Below, one piece after another: positions 47,816 to 61,352 of a stretch of 64,000 bases of DNA (the first letter of the stretch is position 1; each line of letters opens with the position of its first letter). This stretch comes from Hyposmocoma kahamanoa. Lineage: Eukaryota > Arthropoda > Insecta > Lepidoptera > Cosmopterigidae. Below the pieces are notes generated by a model, which was not told the origin of the DNA, made no database searches, and worked only from the letters and a program-made list of their open reading frames with translations. The stretch covers positions 1,109,375 to 1,173,374 of the forward strand of contig NW_020653200.1 of assembly GCF_003589595.1 (NCBI RefSeq), in the 5' to 3' direction. Made by a program: the position numbers and the translations under genes.

Positions 47816-50671
47816 GTAAGTGCATTTTAGACTCTTCCCCAATTATTTCCAAAATTATTGAAATCATTTTGATAAAATATTACTTAATAAATAATGTTAC
47901 AATATTAGCACTAGTGTACTGTAAGCAATTTGTTCTAAGGTCCGTGCATATAAGTCTGTTTTCCAGTGTGTAGACTTTACATATGTAGATTATTAGATAC
48001 TGAAGTTGGCGCATACACGATCCCCTCTGTGTCGAAATCAAGGTTTTCAGCTGACCACGTGTAAGTAAGAGGTTAGTGCTTAGAATAAATAACGTCTTCA
48101 GAATTTAGGTATTGTATCCGTAAGTTTTCAGAAATAAGTATCGTAGACACTTCGTAGGCAATAAATGTCTACGAACTTGCTACAAAAACTCTACGAACAA
48201 TGGTTCTATAAGTTGTTTGCTACGTATTTTAGTCGTAGTTGACAATTCAAACTTATTTTAGATATTCTGTTCAAAATGTCAATTATAACAAGTTTAAAAG
48301 TTTGAATGAATATTCTAATTAAATATTCTAATAAAAATACTTAAATGTTTAAATATCATGGTGTTCCTTATCGATGTTCGTACTTTTAAAAATATATGCA
48401 TTATCATTTTATTACAAATACAGCATTTTTTTCATTTCGTCGGTTCAATTCTTAGATGAGGCAAGCTACTTTTTATGCCTTTGGGCTCAGAATAACTTAC
48501 TTTTAGAAATAAAACAATATCTCCATAAATTAAAGTATCCTATCTACAATATTTAAAGTACTTTCCCTCCATATTCCATGCCCTGTATGTCTACTTTAAA
48601 TCACTATAAAATTAGTACTAAATTTTTATTTGGTTACAAAGACATGAAATAAATTTTGAATTGGGATAGAACGAAATATTCCTAATACATTTATTACATT
48701 TCCTGTTGCAAAACAATTTGTGAGACTCAGAGAAAATAACCATACGGGTCTAAGCGAGACTCCTCTAACAACAAGGTGCTCTAAGCTACCTTTGTAGGTA
48801 CGTACGTATAACAAACTTGGACTTGTCCTGTTTCCGCCGCGCAGGTCCAATTCCATCGCACCCGCCATTCTAGTACGCATGTCCAGGCCGGCATTGGCGT
48901 TTTTAGTGAGATGAAGTACCAGGCACACATGACAAAACAGAAGTTGCCAGGCCTGCCGGTAACACGTTCGTTTTGTTTCTGTGTATATGTGTGTGCACCC
49001 CGTCTGTGTGTGTACTTGCTATTTGATGTTTATTTCTTCTTTATAGATACGTTGATCATCTCGTGAATTACATATTTAAAGTTAACTGTAAAGTTTGTAA
49101 TACGAAGTGTTCTGTAAATTTGGATGATACTTTGTTTTAAACCTATAGTTAGAGTAGTTGAGGTAAAGACCATAACAGGGACATAAAAGACCTGTGACAA
49201 AACTGTGCCGGCTAGACGTACGAACTGTACAGACTCCGACTAACTAGTAAAGATTTGACTTCTTCACCTCCCGACCTTTTCTTTTTTCTTTAACTGAGCT
49301 TTATTGTAGGTGACTTATGATCCGACCAACTCAGATCCGACAGACTGACATTGGTGTGATCAAGACTGACCTGACCAAGACTGATTTGATTGAGTATTGC
49401 CTTGCAATACTGAAGGTGGGAATGTTATGACTGTGAGAATGTTATATTCTTTGACGCAGCCTGCTTGGTATAGCCGGCCAGCAGGCACTGACAGAATGTC
49501 TGTTTTGGTTTGTCTTTTGTTTTGGATGGATGAAAATTATAGCGTCGTAATCGTTAATTATTTTAGATATTCTATAGCTTAAGTAATTCGCATCGAAACA
49601 ATCTGAAGTCATCTGTTGCCTATCTTCAACAAAATATCAATGTTCTTTAGGGTGGCATAACTCTGGTAAGTGGGGTATCAGCAGTCACCTTACTTGTAAC
49701 CTAGACAAAGATAGATTAATCCAGACGGCTTATAATGCATTAGTTTGACAGAGACAGAAATGGTCAATTCGATTCTGCAAAAATGAAAAGTCACCCCTGC
49801 CGAAGTAGTGTGGGAAAGGTTTCACCCCAGTCTAGACAATAAGCGTGATCCAGATCATTTATTAATGACATGCAGCGTTCTGTCTCTTTTACTCAAATGG
49901 AAATAGATTTACATTTCCGAAGCTGGAAAGAGACGAATAATAATTTGTCATGTAGTACTATAATGTGTGTGCGTTTTCATTTTAGACGTAGTTCTGCTAT
50001 CTCCGTTCAGCTTATATTTCCCTGATACCTCATTCACGAAGTCCTAGGCCACGTGGTCCTATTCAAAAGTAAAATTAATTTACCAGTCCTATCGAATGCT
50101 GGGTAGTAGTAACGTTATAACTGGACGCTCGGTTTTGCTATGGTTTTTACCAGGGAGATTAGGACCAAGCAAAAACCTTTATTATTATTAATATTATTAT
50201 TATGGATATCTATTGTTAATATTATTATTTTCTTGCTAACGCCATCTAGCGTTATTTGGCTGTACTGTTCTGGTTTGTATTTTAGTAGGGGTTCGGTAGC
50301 TCTCTTATACTTGCGTTTAGAATGCCACCCACATTGAAGCTCATAGAGTGTAACGACAAACCCTCTAGTGAGTCTGATAATTCCATAATGACCAAAAAGA
50401 TGGTAGTGTTTTTAAAATACCTTTTATGTTTTATGATTTTTTTAATGTGGAAAACAGCAACTTTGATTAATAAAACTCAGAGGAAATATATTTAATGCAG
50501 TTTTGAGATAGGTGAGCTTTTTGACGTAAGCGACGATGTCTCTATCAGGGGAATTAACATGGTTTAGTGACATAGGTATACTCGATATGATATATAGGAT
50601 ATAGGCTTCCTCCACATCTCTCCATTTACGTCGCGTTCCCGTGCGACATGCATTATTAGTGTACTTGTTGT

Positions 50672-50725
50672 ATAAATGCATAGGTAGTGCACATGCATTA
50701 CATGTGCAACTACCTATGCATTTAT
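50672..50725. repeat. Hairpin, stem about 24 bp
   Basis: ATAAATGCATAGGTAGTGCA at 50672 onward is inverted at 50701-50725 around a 5-base loop, with a single one-base bulge. Confidence 0.85.
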
Positions 50726-52585
50726 TGCATTGGGAGGAACTTGTAAAAAATTAAAATACAAATGTGTTGAAAACTTTGAACAACTTTAATGACCGTGCAG
50801 ATTTTGAATCAAATTTATTATTCATGAATTTCAAATTATTTTTCGCTGTCGTGATTACGAACACGGCATGAAAAACCTATTGCCGATCACACCGTTCTGG
50901 TAGTCAAAAGCTTTTTACAGGTAACTCCCCGTGTTTGCGTTGAGTTTTGAGATTCGAATTTTTTATTTGCAAAGATGCAAAAAGCGGACGTCCTTGAAGC
51001 AGATAATTTGTAACATAATTCAGTTTATGTATTATTTCAAAAATCTCGTAATTTACAAAGACTAGAAAGACGATTTAGTATTACAAGTAGATATAATAAA
51101 ATCTCTGTTGATTTTGGAAATTTGCAACTGACTTTGAACAAAATTATATTTACTGTTTCAGTTTACTTGGAAGACAAAAATCCATGGAAGTGCTCCGTTT
51201 AGCCCTTTCATGTATTTTGTACCTATGATATATCTATTTCCAAAGAACAACTTGAGTTTCTTACTAGTTCTTCTCAGGGCAATATTCTTTGCTAATGAAT
51301 AATATTGATCAATAAATTTGACAATTACAAATGTAATTTGCTTATCTATGAAATAATAGTTTGAAATTTCAATTGTGAAGGAAATGCAAATTGCCAATAT
51401 TGGGTAACTTGCTGCGGAGAGTTCATTTACTATATTAAAAATTAAATTTACGTTAACGCCTCATTCAATAGGCTTATTGAATGAGGCTACTAGGGTGACT
51501 ACCCTCGGAGACATGTGGTTTTACGTTTATGTGTACATTTTCCATTTATTTTCTAGACACGCCTACTGGGTCAAATATATCACGCAACGTGAGATCTGAG
51601 CAGGACGGCTGGCGCTGCTGCAATAGTGTACATTCTAGACCCACCTACATTTTACAGGCTGAGTACGCACACAGATCTGTATTATGTATGTTGGCTGTAT
51701 TCTGGCGGGAACCAGTCTAGTTCAGCTCTCTGTTGGTTATACGATCCTGGTTATTGTAGTTGCCGGCAGAACCGAGTGCCGCTTTCAATTTAGAGAGATT
51801 GAAGTATTTACTTTTTTAGGCAAAAAATAAATTCATAATAAGTAGGTAGTATTAAAACTACCTGCATAAGAAAATAAAACGGAACGTTTGAAAAATTATA
51901 CAAATGTGCACCAATTATATCTTTAAACGTTTATTTATTAGTACTCAATTAATATTTTCCAATTTTATTGTATTATAAATATGTATGAAACAAACACAAT
52001 AATACTGTTCGTTTGTGACGGACAACTCGCCTGCAATGCACCTCCTGTAAGGTCAAATAAACGCTCACCTTCTTAAAAACAGACGGCTGGCTGGGTCACG
52101 TGTTAGTCCAGGCGACTTGTCGCCCACGCTTACAAAACAACTTTCCCTCCATAGCGAGTTAGTTCATCTACAAGGTTTTGTACCTCCGGAACCTTATGTG
52201 AGCCTAGTACAAGCAGCGTATGGATTTTAATGTTGCGGATATTCTGCATCCGTTGCGTATTTTTGCGGGTAGATATATTGTTTTTCGGGTTTATTACGCT
52301 CAAACTAAATTTGAATTAGAAATATTTTTATAAGAAATTATTGAATTTATTTGCCCCGTAGGAGGCAAGACTCAAAGTAAAAAAGTGGTTCGTATGATAA
52401 TTTTTTTTTTCTTTTTTTTTTTCATTTCCTCTATATTTGGCTTTAATCGGCTTTTGTGAAACATACAAATACACAGTACCTTTTTTCTTTCGCATTACGC
52501 AAAATAATTATATTCTATGTTTATGAATAACTCATGGAGACGATAAATTCAATAATGCTTTAAGTGACACGACAACCTAAAAAAA

Positions 52586-52633
52586 TGTCTGTAGATGCAT
52601 TTACTGCATATCCAGTAAATGCATCTACAGACA
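52586..52633. repeat. Perfect 21-bp hairpin
   Basis: TGTCTGTAGATGCATTTACT plus G at 52586-52606 is exactly inverted at 52613-52633 with a 6-base loop. It is followed by two perfect palindromes at 52687-52706 (TGGGGACTTTAAAGTCCCCA) and 52724-52737 (GACTCTTAAGAGTC). Confidence 0.9.
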
Positions 52634-53722
52634 ACGTTTTACGTTGCGGCATGAAAGCACTGTCTGGTTGTGTTGTGTGGAAACAATGGGGACTTTAAAG
52701 TCCCCACTGATTCCAGTAGTAACGACTCTTAAGAGTCCATACTACCTCAGCTCGAATTAAAATTTTTCCCTTACTAATAGGGTTGATTTTGCTTGCGTCA
52801 GGCAGCAGTGACACTGGCTTTATTTCAGAATTTATTTTATTACAAATGAAATTAAATTCATTTGAAAAACGTATATCATTATAGTATACATGTTCTATTT
52901 ACTTCAGCTGGTATAAAAAAATCATTGGTATATTTAAAATATCTAATAACTTCATAGAAATTATACAATAAATTTTGCAAGAATACAAGCTGTTTTCTTG
53001 TAAAATTTCAAGGTAAGTTTATATTTTTTTTTCGTCGTGATAATTTTTAGGAACCGTCTTTTCACACCGTTTAGTAGTAATCAGTGTATATTCTCAGTTT
53101 TACTATATACTTTTTCCAAAGTGAGTGGCTCAACACTCACTGTTACACTGTTCTGCGGTAGCAACCAAAATTTGAGGTAGTATAGACTCGTAATGGTTGT
53201 CTTTACCGCGGTAGTCTGTTCCATATTCTCGAAAGAATGAGCAGCAAGCTACCGCACATGCATTGAGTGACCTTATTTATGGTGCAGAGGGAAATAACTT
53301 CGTTCAAATTGTGATACTAAGTTCTTTTTCCTGCTGGTTGGTCAATCGTAGTATTTCAACTACTAGATTTTGTACCGCGGTGAACGAATGCAACTTCATT
53401 TTCCACTGCACTGACCCATTATAATTGGGTGCAATCACAGACCACATAAGGGTGCAATAGATGTAGTGGCTTAGTTCCACAAACATCGAATTTGTTGGGA
53501 AAATGTTATGATAACCAAAAAGACAAAATAATTAAACTTTATTATCGCAACTAATTACGTATACTCTTCTTTTGCAACAGTTTACGAAACACTGTTGCGG
53601 TATTGGCCATGAGAAAATCTTTATAGCTCTTTCATGAGAAAATCTTTATATTTGTGGGTGTGAGTGACGAATGCCGCTGACTTAATATTTATTTAATAAC
53701 GACAATAGATGACTTTTATTCA

Positions 53723-53807
53723 AAAAAGAAGGCGCCGAAATTATGCGGTTATTCAATTTCGGTAAGTTTCTGTACATTTTACGGCATAATTTCGGCGCTT
53801 TTTCTTC
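53723..53807. repeat. Hairpin with about 22-bp stem
   Basis: AAGAAGGCGCCGAAATTATG near 53727 is mirrored by CATAATTTCGGCGCTTTTTC near 53785, around a loop of about 35 bases. Confidence 0.85.
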
Positions 53808-56548
53808 TACTCAAACCAATCCTATTAAATCGTGACTATAACATCGCAGGTTACGTCGACTTTCAATAATCCAAACTTCCAAACTAATATTACATACCAA
53901 TTATAGAGATAGAAGAAACCTAGGACAAGGATTTAGGCTACTTTTTGTTACAAAAATAAATGTTAATGGGATAAAAGTTTTTGCGAAGTACCAATAAAAC
54001 TATGAAAATTGTATAGCACAGGCTACTCGCGGGCACCAAGCTAGTTGTGCTCGTAGTTGTTGTTGTAGAAGTTAAAAGTTGTTGGCTGGACTTTCTCTAA
54101 TGGTTTCATGGTACTCAAACGTCTGACTGAATCCGTTGCGTAAAATGACTAGAAAGGGTACCGTTTCATCCATCCGGTTGTATCGTTGATATTCTGTTCC
54201 TAGTAGTGCATTTCTGAAAATTAATACATACAAATAATTTCTTTGCTAACTATTTTTAATCCGCAAGAATAAAAATGTAGAAAATGCTAAATAAAATGTT
54301 TCTTGAGTTATATTTTATAGTTAGTATTTTTTTTTATGTTTATAAACATTAAAATTATTTTGGCAAGGTGTATAGTCAATATGGACATAATAAGTACATT
54401 CATTAAACAAGAAATCTTTACGCATTTTTGAGGGATCGTAAAGGAGGTTTCACGGCCAATCAAATCGTGGAAAATGAGGACGGTCAACGGGGGGTTTCCA
54501 TGGATACCAGATCACCGGGAGAACATAACTCGCTCAGAGCCAAGAGAGAAGAGTGACACTATTGAAAATTAAACTCTGCACATACGACGTAGCGTTTGAA
54601 ATAAGTAATACCTGGCTAGTACGATTCGCTGTACAAAGCGATTCACGCATACATATACAGGAAAATCTAGGACGCAACAGGCTGCATTGATGCAATCATT
54701 TTGTCTCGTTCTGATCAATGGCACCAACGTAGCTTGCAATACTAGCAACTGGTTATGCTTAAGCAAGACGGAAATAGAACCAAGTTTTTAAACATTTGTT
54801 ACAAATATGTTCCGAAATAAAAGCATGAAATTCATTGACCTACCAAATGAAATTCCAATGAGTCTGACACGAGGCTCCCAAAAGTTTAATGTCTGGCCGG
54901 TTAAAAAATCGAAGTCCGTTCTACTGTACGGCTCACCCTACATATCAAACAACGATGACTATAATCACCATCAAAGCTCTCTCACGGAAAAATAATTAAG
55001 AAATATAATTGATCACAAAAATCGTTAGTTCATTGCTTGTAAATTCGTGATATATTTGTCTAAAATCACAATATTGGCATAGTAAGGTAAATTGTACTTA
55101 ATGTCAGCATAATGCCGGCCCATCATGAGATCTTAAGTCACCTGTACTTCTGATCACAAATCGACAGTGACACCAACCCAAATAGATGGATATGCACAAA
55201 TAACAACAGCTTTTATACTCGAATTTAGGCATATTGTAAAAAGGATGTGTCTTAACTGCACTTATACTCTAAAAATCATCCAGTCTTCAAGATACTGTAG
55301 ATATTATAAAAAAAGATCCTTTTTTAAAGATGCAACTTATAAGATCGAAAGCTTATTTCAAAGTTCGTTCAATAATTAAAAATTTTAATGATGTTTTGAT
55401 AAAATTGTCATTAAGGCGTACACCGCAAGGTATACGCCCTCCTGCAACAGAAATACAGGAATGCTCAAAACAGAGCGAGCCGGAACACCTGAAACTCCTA
55501 TATAACTGCAATATGCACGTATGCAATCGAACAAGGGGGTGGGAAAAAGTTTAACCCAACCCACCATTTCATCCCTCTTTCCAGTTTGGTCTAGCTTAAC
55601 TTACTTCCTAGTGGTTATGATCGCCCAGTAGTTAGTGCATGAAACATGCACTAAATTGCAAGCTATGCAAACTGTGCAGCTTGTACCCCACTTCCAGTTT
55701 GAGCTAGACTAGCCTTATTTTATACCTATCCTGTTATGATGGCCTGGTTTGTGTACACGAAAAATACATTACAGCAGTGCATGAAACGCATTATGCAATT
55801 GCACTTGGGAGAGTGGACTTTTGAAGTACTTGCAATTTTTAATTTTTTTTTAAATAGACTTGCTTAACAACGTTAGGACCCGTTTTATTGTTTAAAATAA
55901 ACTGAGTTTCAAACATTTTTTTCAGAAAATGATACAAATTGTTAAAATTATACTTTTTTATTTTGTTAAAATAAACTAACCTACCTGTTTATAAGTAATA
56001 AAACTAACTTGTTTACAAAATAAAAATTGTTTAAATTGTGTATTGTTATTATTTGATTTTTTTTAAATATACGTATTGAAAAAGATATAAATAAATTCTT
56101 TGATCACTAAAAATCTCCTCCCACTTCGAGCTAGTCTAGACGTTATCCTGTCACGATTGCCTGGTCCTTGTACACGAAAAGTGCATTACGTCACGCAAGT
56201 ACAGAAAATTGCAATTGGATGGTTTGATGATCTTTCTTTGTTGGGGTTTTATTTTCATATTGATTGCTTTTTGTGTTATTTTAGTGTTTTTTAAAAGGAA
56301 TTAGGTTGATTGTTGTCTACCATTCCATTTGAAGATTTGTCTTAAAAAAAGGATTATATTTGTTTAGTGTTGTAATATATGTACGTGTGTGTACATGTTA
56401 ACATTTTACGTAAAGACATTACGAGTAACCCACACCATATTTTTTTATTTTCATTTGTTATTTCTCGTGGATACCTTCCGCGCGGGGAGGGGAAAGGTTG
56501 TTTGTCTGTCTCTCGTACCAAGTAACACGCCTGTGGTGGGATGTTTCG

Positions 56549-56587
56549 CCTCGTCGCTTTCCGGTAGGAACTCGGAAAGCGACGAGG
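56549..56587. repeat. Perfect 14-bp hairpin
   Basis: CCTCGTCGCTTTCC at 56549-56562 is exactly inverted at 56574-56587 around an 11-base loop. GC-rich stem in AT-rich DNA. Confidence 0.9.
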
Positions 56588-57121
56588 TGGTGCAACTGCA
56601 CAACACGTGAGATCCCGCAACATCTAAAAAGACCAAGTACAATGGAAAAATACAGATCCCATAGCACGGCTGGCTGAGTTGGTGATCTCATGAGACCTTT
56701 TGTAGAAAAGGCCTGAAATGTTTATTAGAAAAACCAAATATCAGCGGGTTAGATCCGGGAAAAATAGTTTCTAATGTGTAGCAATCGCGAAAGCCTAAGA
56801 ATTTGAAAAGTAAATTATGCTCAGAAAACACCGGAATAAATTATGTAGGGATCATTTTGAAGTCACTATTTGCACCAGAAAGATTAATCCAAAATGCAAA
56901 CCAAACACATTTTTTTATTATATTTTCCCACACAAATAACGAATTTGTAATTCTGTCTAAAGATAACTCGTACATTTAGAAACAAAATATGAAATACCGT
57001 GACAACATCATTTTTCCCCACTTTAAGAGAGAAGTAAAAAACTGATGAACTAAAAGATTTCAAAAGATAACATTAAAGAGATTTTAAATGCTAAGTAGAA
57101 GGTGTATTAGTAATTAAATAA

Positions 57122-57270
57122 CAGACTTGTTCCCTGAACGGTATAACTTGAGCCTTTTCAAGGCGAGTGTGAACAGGCATTATTTAGATGTGCATACTCC
57201 GTCGTTGACTTCATCGTCACTTTCCATCAGGTGAGATGGACGTCAAATGCGCACTTATTTTTTAATAAAA
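57122..57270 (+). mobile_element. Jockey/CR1-like LINE 3' fragment
   Basis: This closely matches the last 150 bp of the LINE at 14820-15800 (GACTTGTTCCCTGAACGGTA, TTTTCAAGGCGAGTGTGAAC, TCACTTTCCATCAGGTGAGA) and ends in an A-rich tail. It is a 5'-truncated insertion. Confidence 0.88.
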
Positions 57271-57957
57271 AAAACTAGTGCTCAAAATTCGAAGTTAGAT
57301 ACTGCGATTATCTAACTTCCAAGTCTTTATAATGAGGTAATTTATTAATACCATTTATTTAGACACCACGAAACAGTTTCTTGTTGAGTTCGTCAATCGT
57401 CAACGTTTAAATGTAAAAAGAAAACTAAACGTAATTCAAATCATAAATCTATATTAATCAGTCAATCAAATCAAATGATCCTAGGATACCTTTCGTCATT
57501 TGAATCATATTCATTTAACATTTTATCCATTTTTTAAATATATCGAAGCAATAAACCTGTTCATTGCGTATGAAATACTCCTTCCAGTTTGAGCTAATCT
57601 AGACTTCACGACCTCTCCGGTTATGATCGCCTGGTCCTTGCACTCGCGAAATGCATTGCAGTACTTAGCTTGCAAGTACAGCATTTTCATCTCATGTAGA
57701 TAGATGTCAGAGTTTTTGCGGCCATTCAGCAGTTGTGTTGTATGGGTATACATTAAAATATTCGCTACTTTCAATAAAATTAAATAAATTCCATAAACAT
57801 AAAAATCTTTACTATAAAGCTTCACTACTCGTACCATACTTAGTGCACCCGTCGTTATTGTATGTGACCATAAAATTTGAAATAGACGTGGACGCAACCC
57901 CTGTAAAACGTCACACTGTACTGAACATAATATATACTAAAATATTGAAATCTAGGC

Positions 57958-58023
57958 AAAGGCGGGGCTAGCTAACTAGACTTTAAAGTCTAGCAGTCTA
58001 GTTAGCTAGCTAGCCACGCCTTT
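57958..58023. repeat. Hairpin with about 28-bp stem
   Basis: AAAGGCG and GGCTAGCTAACTAGACT on the left are mirrored by AGTCTAGTTAGCTAGC, GCC and CGCCTTT on the right, with small bulges and a TTTAAAGTCTAGC-type loop that is itself partly self-complementary. Confidence 0.85.
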
Positions 58024-58666
58024 CAAATCACAAATATTTAACTTGTTTCAACTCCTGTATTCCTGGTACCTTAAACTGTTCGATAGTTTTCGTAGCCGAG
58101 GTGGGTAGGGGAGGCAGAAGCGTCCGGGATGATTGCAGTTGGGACGAATAAATTTGTTCACTATATACATTATGTAACACATACATTATCGTATATGTAA
58201 TTATATATATGGTAATTTTCTCCTATAAAACGCTAACATACATTTAAACTTGCCAATTGGAAAAATGATATTTTTATATTACGAAATTGTTGCAGTTAAC
58301 AATTTTCGACACGAGGTTTCTTTAGATACGATTCCACTAAGAACCGTTTTTGCTTAGATGTATTACAAAAAAACGCAAGTAATTAATGAAAGTAATAATA
58401 GTAAATAGTCATTTATAAAAAAAACAGTGAAACACTATTAAAGATTATACTTAAAAATTATACTTTACCGCTTATGTTGGTTTAGGAAATACCCTGGCGT
58501 TAAGAGATTATTTAATAATTAAAATGTAGGATAATTTTTTTAGTTAAATTACTAAAGCCAATGTCAATGTAGGTTATGTTGACTAGGTCACATTTTGGAG
58601 ACGCCAAGTACAGATGACTTACTTTCAACATGTTTAAAATAAATTTCTGTGAACGGATACTAATTC

Positions 58667-58702
58667 CCGAGTGCGGGGCTATGTTGAGTGTGTGCGTTAT
58701 TT
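58667..58702 (+). mobile_element. SINE tail fragment
   Basis: GTGCGGGGCTATGTTGAGTG followed by TGTGCGTTATT matches the 3' end of the SINE at 28067-28280; the head is absent. Confidence 0.75.
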
Positions 58703-59326
58703 AAAAAAAACTGTGATTAATCATATTTTACGCATCCACGTGAACCCGTGTACTTTCTACGCTAGAGAATGTCCCATAGTCGCCACGCAGGCAGTGATCG
58801 TAGTAAATCTGACAAAGACGCTACTATGTTATGTGTGACACTCTTACGGAAGATGGGTCAGCTAGCTGATCCTAAAAGTACACCGTACAGAAATGAACAG
58901 TACCTATCTTTGTAATTGTACCCACATCACATCCAGACAATCTGGTTGTAGTACGTATAATGAGATCGATCTTTATATACCCTCCTTCAGCAGCCCCCGT
59001 ACCCGTCGGTTGTCAAGGCGACACGTCGCGAACGTAAGCGGACGACCTCCTGTTACGAACTGTCGCCCTGGTACTTTTGCCGGCTTCAAAGCAACACGTG
59101 GCTCTTCTATGTGTATTCAAGTCGTTGGCGTCATAAAATTTAAATAGGTTACTAGCGCTTTTTTAAATTACATCATAGTTCTTCAGTTTTTTTTCCATCG
59201 TCTAAGTTTTTGAGTATACGTTGATTGGATGTTGTCAATCCGTCCAAAATCATTTTGGCCTGAACTCTACTTTGCCGAAGAGGTTCTTTCAAAAATTACC
59301 AGTTAAAAATTGTGTCAGATGCTATG

Positions 59327-59450
59327 CCAACTAAGCCACGGAACAAACCAACGGATCTCATGAATTCTTCGTGTGTTTGTTGCAGATTTTTGTTTTTGGT
59401 TTTAACGATTTTTTTGCCGTAGCGCCATCTGTGTGAAATGTATGAAAGTG
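59327..59450 (-). repeat. Third, degenerate copy of the 3736-4128 tRNA-like repeat
   Basis: TGCTATGCCAACTAAGCCAC and CCAACGGATCTCATGAATTC match the left arm of the inverted pair at 3736-4128. The following DNA (TTTTAACGATTTTTTTGCCG) resembles that pair's spacer. Confidence 0.7.
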
Positions 59451-60417
59451 AGTTACACCAAGTACCAAGTATATTAAACTCTATATTACTTAATAAATGT
59501 TACTTGTTCTGTAGAAAATTATAATAAACGATCACAGACTCATAAAATTTGAATCGATTTGTCGGAAGAATTGTTTCATATGGTTACCGATATGTTTAGT
59601 TCACATCCCTATTTACAATACGATGACAAGTGTCAAAAGGCGACCTCTTATTTTGTGACGACTATAGTCTGCAAAAGGCCTTTCAGGTAATTCAACAGCT
59701 CTGCAACTTTAAAACCTAATAAGATAGTATTTTTTATATCACATTGTGCTCTCACAATACTTACTCACTGAATAGAAGAGTCTACAGAACCCCTTAAAAT
59801 TACTAAGCGGAAAACTCGATCCTGGCAAAATCTAAAGGGCAGCTAGCGGCATTAAGCAAAAAGAAGAAGTCTGCAAAAGTGGTGAGCGAGAGGCGCGACT
59901 GCAGCTGCACTTCTAAATATTGTATGAAAATTAGTAGCGAGACACAGACACGCCAGTGCAGCGCTTCTACCAGCGTCTAATTTGAAGGTGCCCTAAATCA
60001 GTGACATGACAATTAATTATCTATTTCTTTCTTGGAGTTTATAAGTAAATATTGAATATACTTTTATTATTTAAAGAAATATAAAGCAAATTTAAACACG
60101 TTGTACATCAAAGAAACCTAAATTGTTGCACTAACACCCAGGCGTTGCATGACGAAAGCTTCAACACAGCTGTTTGTTCTCATGTGCCCCTAGTACACGG
60201 GACTGAGTACCAACCCAATCTGAGTGAACCCTTAGAATAATAATGTAAAGGATTAATTAAAGCGCAATGTTTTATTTCTTAAAATTTGGGTGCTATATTT
60301 AAATTTATTTATTTAACTTATAGTCTGTAAGCGACGATCATCACCACCGATTAGAATAACTGAGTAATTTGAAATTAGGAAATTCTAGTTAGAGCGCCAG
60401 TATCATCAAGGATAATA

Positions 60418-60496
60418 TTATTAATAATAATATTATTATTATTATTATCGTACTTATTTTAAACTCTTATTATTATTATTATTATTATTATTAATA
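60418..60496. repeat. (ATT)n microsatellite
   Basis: Two ATT/TTA tracts separated by a short unique stretch (TCGTACTTATTTTAAACTC). Confidence 0.9.
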
Positions 60497-61057
60497 TTAT
60501 TTAACAGACTTGCATAGACTGAATATTAAACATTTAAATGGTTAATCAATTCAACATTTCTAATTGACAATGTTTTCTACAATCTAAACGAATTTTATAA
60601 AGAGGCATCAAATATTTGTAAATTGTGTATATATACGTAACATCTTTATTTTAGAGCTTTATACAAATGATTTCTGTAAGATAAAGTAGCATTTAGTGCG
60701 AGCAGCAACACGTATCGCCGTCACTGGCCGTCACGGAAATGCAGCTTGCTTCTCAAGACGGTACAGGGACAAGGCATCCTCTATTAGAAGGCTTATTCTC
60801 AAAGTTGCTACATGAATAAGCAATATAAATTTGTGTTAGTAAAAAATTCAAATCTTATTAATTTCATATTTTGTTTCTAATTTTATAAATCGAAAAGTAC
60901 TTGTCCCATAACAGCACGATTTATCTGCACGCGTGTAAACCCATCCGTCGTTGTACCAGGTTAGCAGAAGTGAACAGAGATCGATCTCACCCACTGCGTC
61001 TAAGAGAGACGACAAATCAAACTATACCTGTTTCATCACCCAAAGTGCATTCGTAAG

Positions 61058-61352
61058 AGCGGTTACACACGGTGAAGTTTAGCGCCGATGCAAACGCTAT
61101 GCAGTAGCGATGCAGTCGCTAATCGTGTACCTTTACACACGCGCGCGATTTTAAGCAGCTATGCAAACGCGGTGCAAGCGCGCGACTGCATCGGTGCAAA
61201 CGCGAGATTGCATCGCTACACTTGGGATTTATTGGCGATTGCATCGATGCAATCGCGCGTTTGTTTCGATGCAGTCGCGCAAGTGGTTACACACGGCGGC
61301 GATGCAAACGCGCGATTGCATCACTACTAAAAGCCGCCGTGTGTAACCACTT
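61058..61352. mobile_element. CG-rich structured element with terminal inverted repeats
   Basis: The right end AAGCCGCCGTGTGTAACCAC plus TT is exactly inverted at 61281-61300 (20 bp) and imperfectly at the left end, AGCGGTTACACACGG (61058-61072). The interior is built from variants of a 20-22-bp palindromic unit, GATGCAAACGCGCGATTGCA plus TC, repeated many times in both orientations. No protein frame resembles anything known. It is probably a non-autonomous foldback transposon; no target-site duplication was confirmed. Confidence 0.65.

Larger units (their letters stand above)
55570..57690 (+). repeat. Clustered 110-bp repeat, four diverged copies
   Basis: Copies at about 55579-55680, 55687-55806, 56115-56218 and 57580-57690 share the order TTCCAGTTTGAGCTAGTCTA, CCTGTTATGATCGCCTGGTC, CCTTGTACACGAAAAGTGCA and CAAGTACAG/CAATTG. 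All point the same way. They are diverged, and no coding content is visible. Confidence 0.8.

Noticed and set aside
52586..52633. Perfect hairpin as a microRNA precursor
   Set aside because: A fully perfect 21-bp stem with a 6-base loop is shorter and more perfect than typical insect pre-miRNAs; small-RNA data would be needed.
54807..54995. 62-codon open frame in intron 24
   Set aside because: No resemblance to the next linker segment of DNAH5/8 and no splice sites of the right phase.
61088..61346. Two overlapping 60-80-codon frames with repeated MQTRDCI-like motifs
   Set aside because: They are translations of the palindromic DNA repeat unit, not a protein-coding gene.
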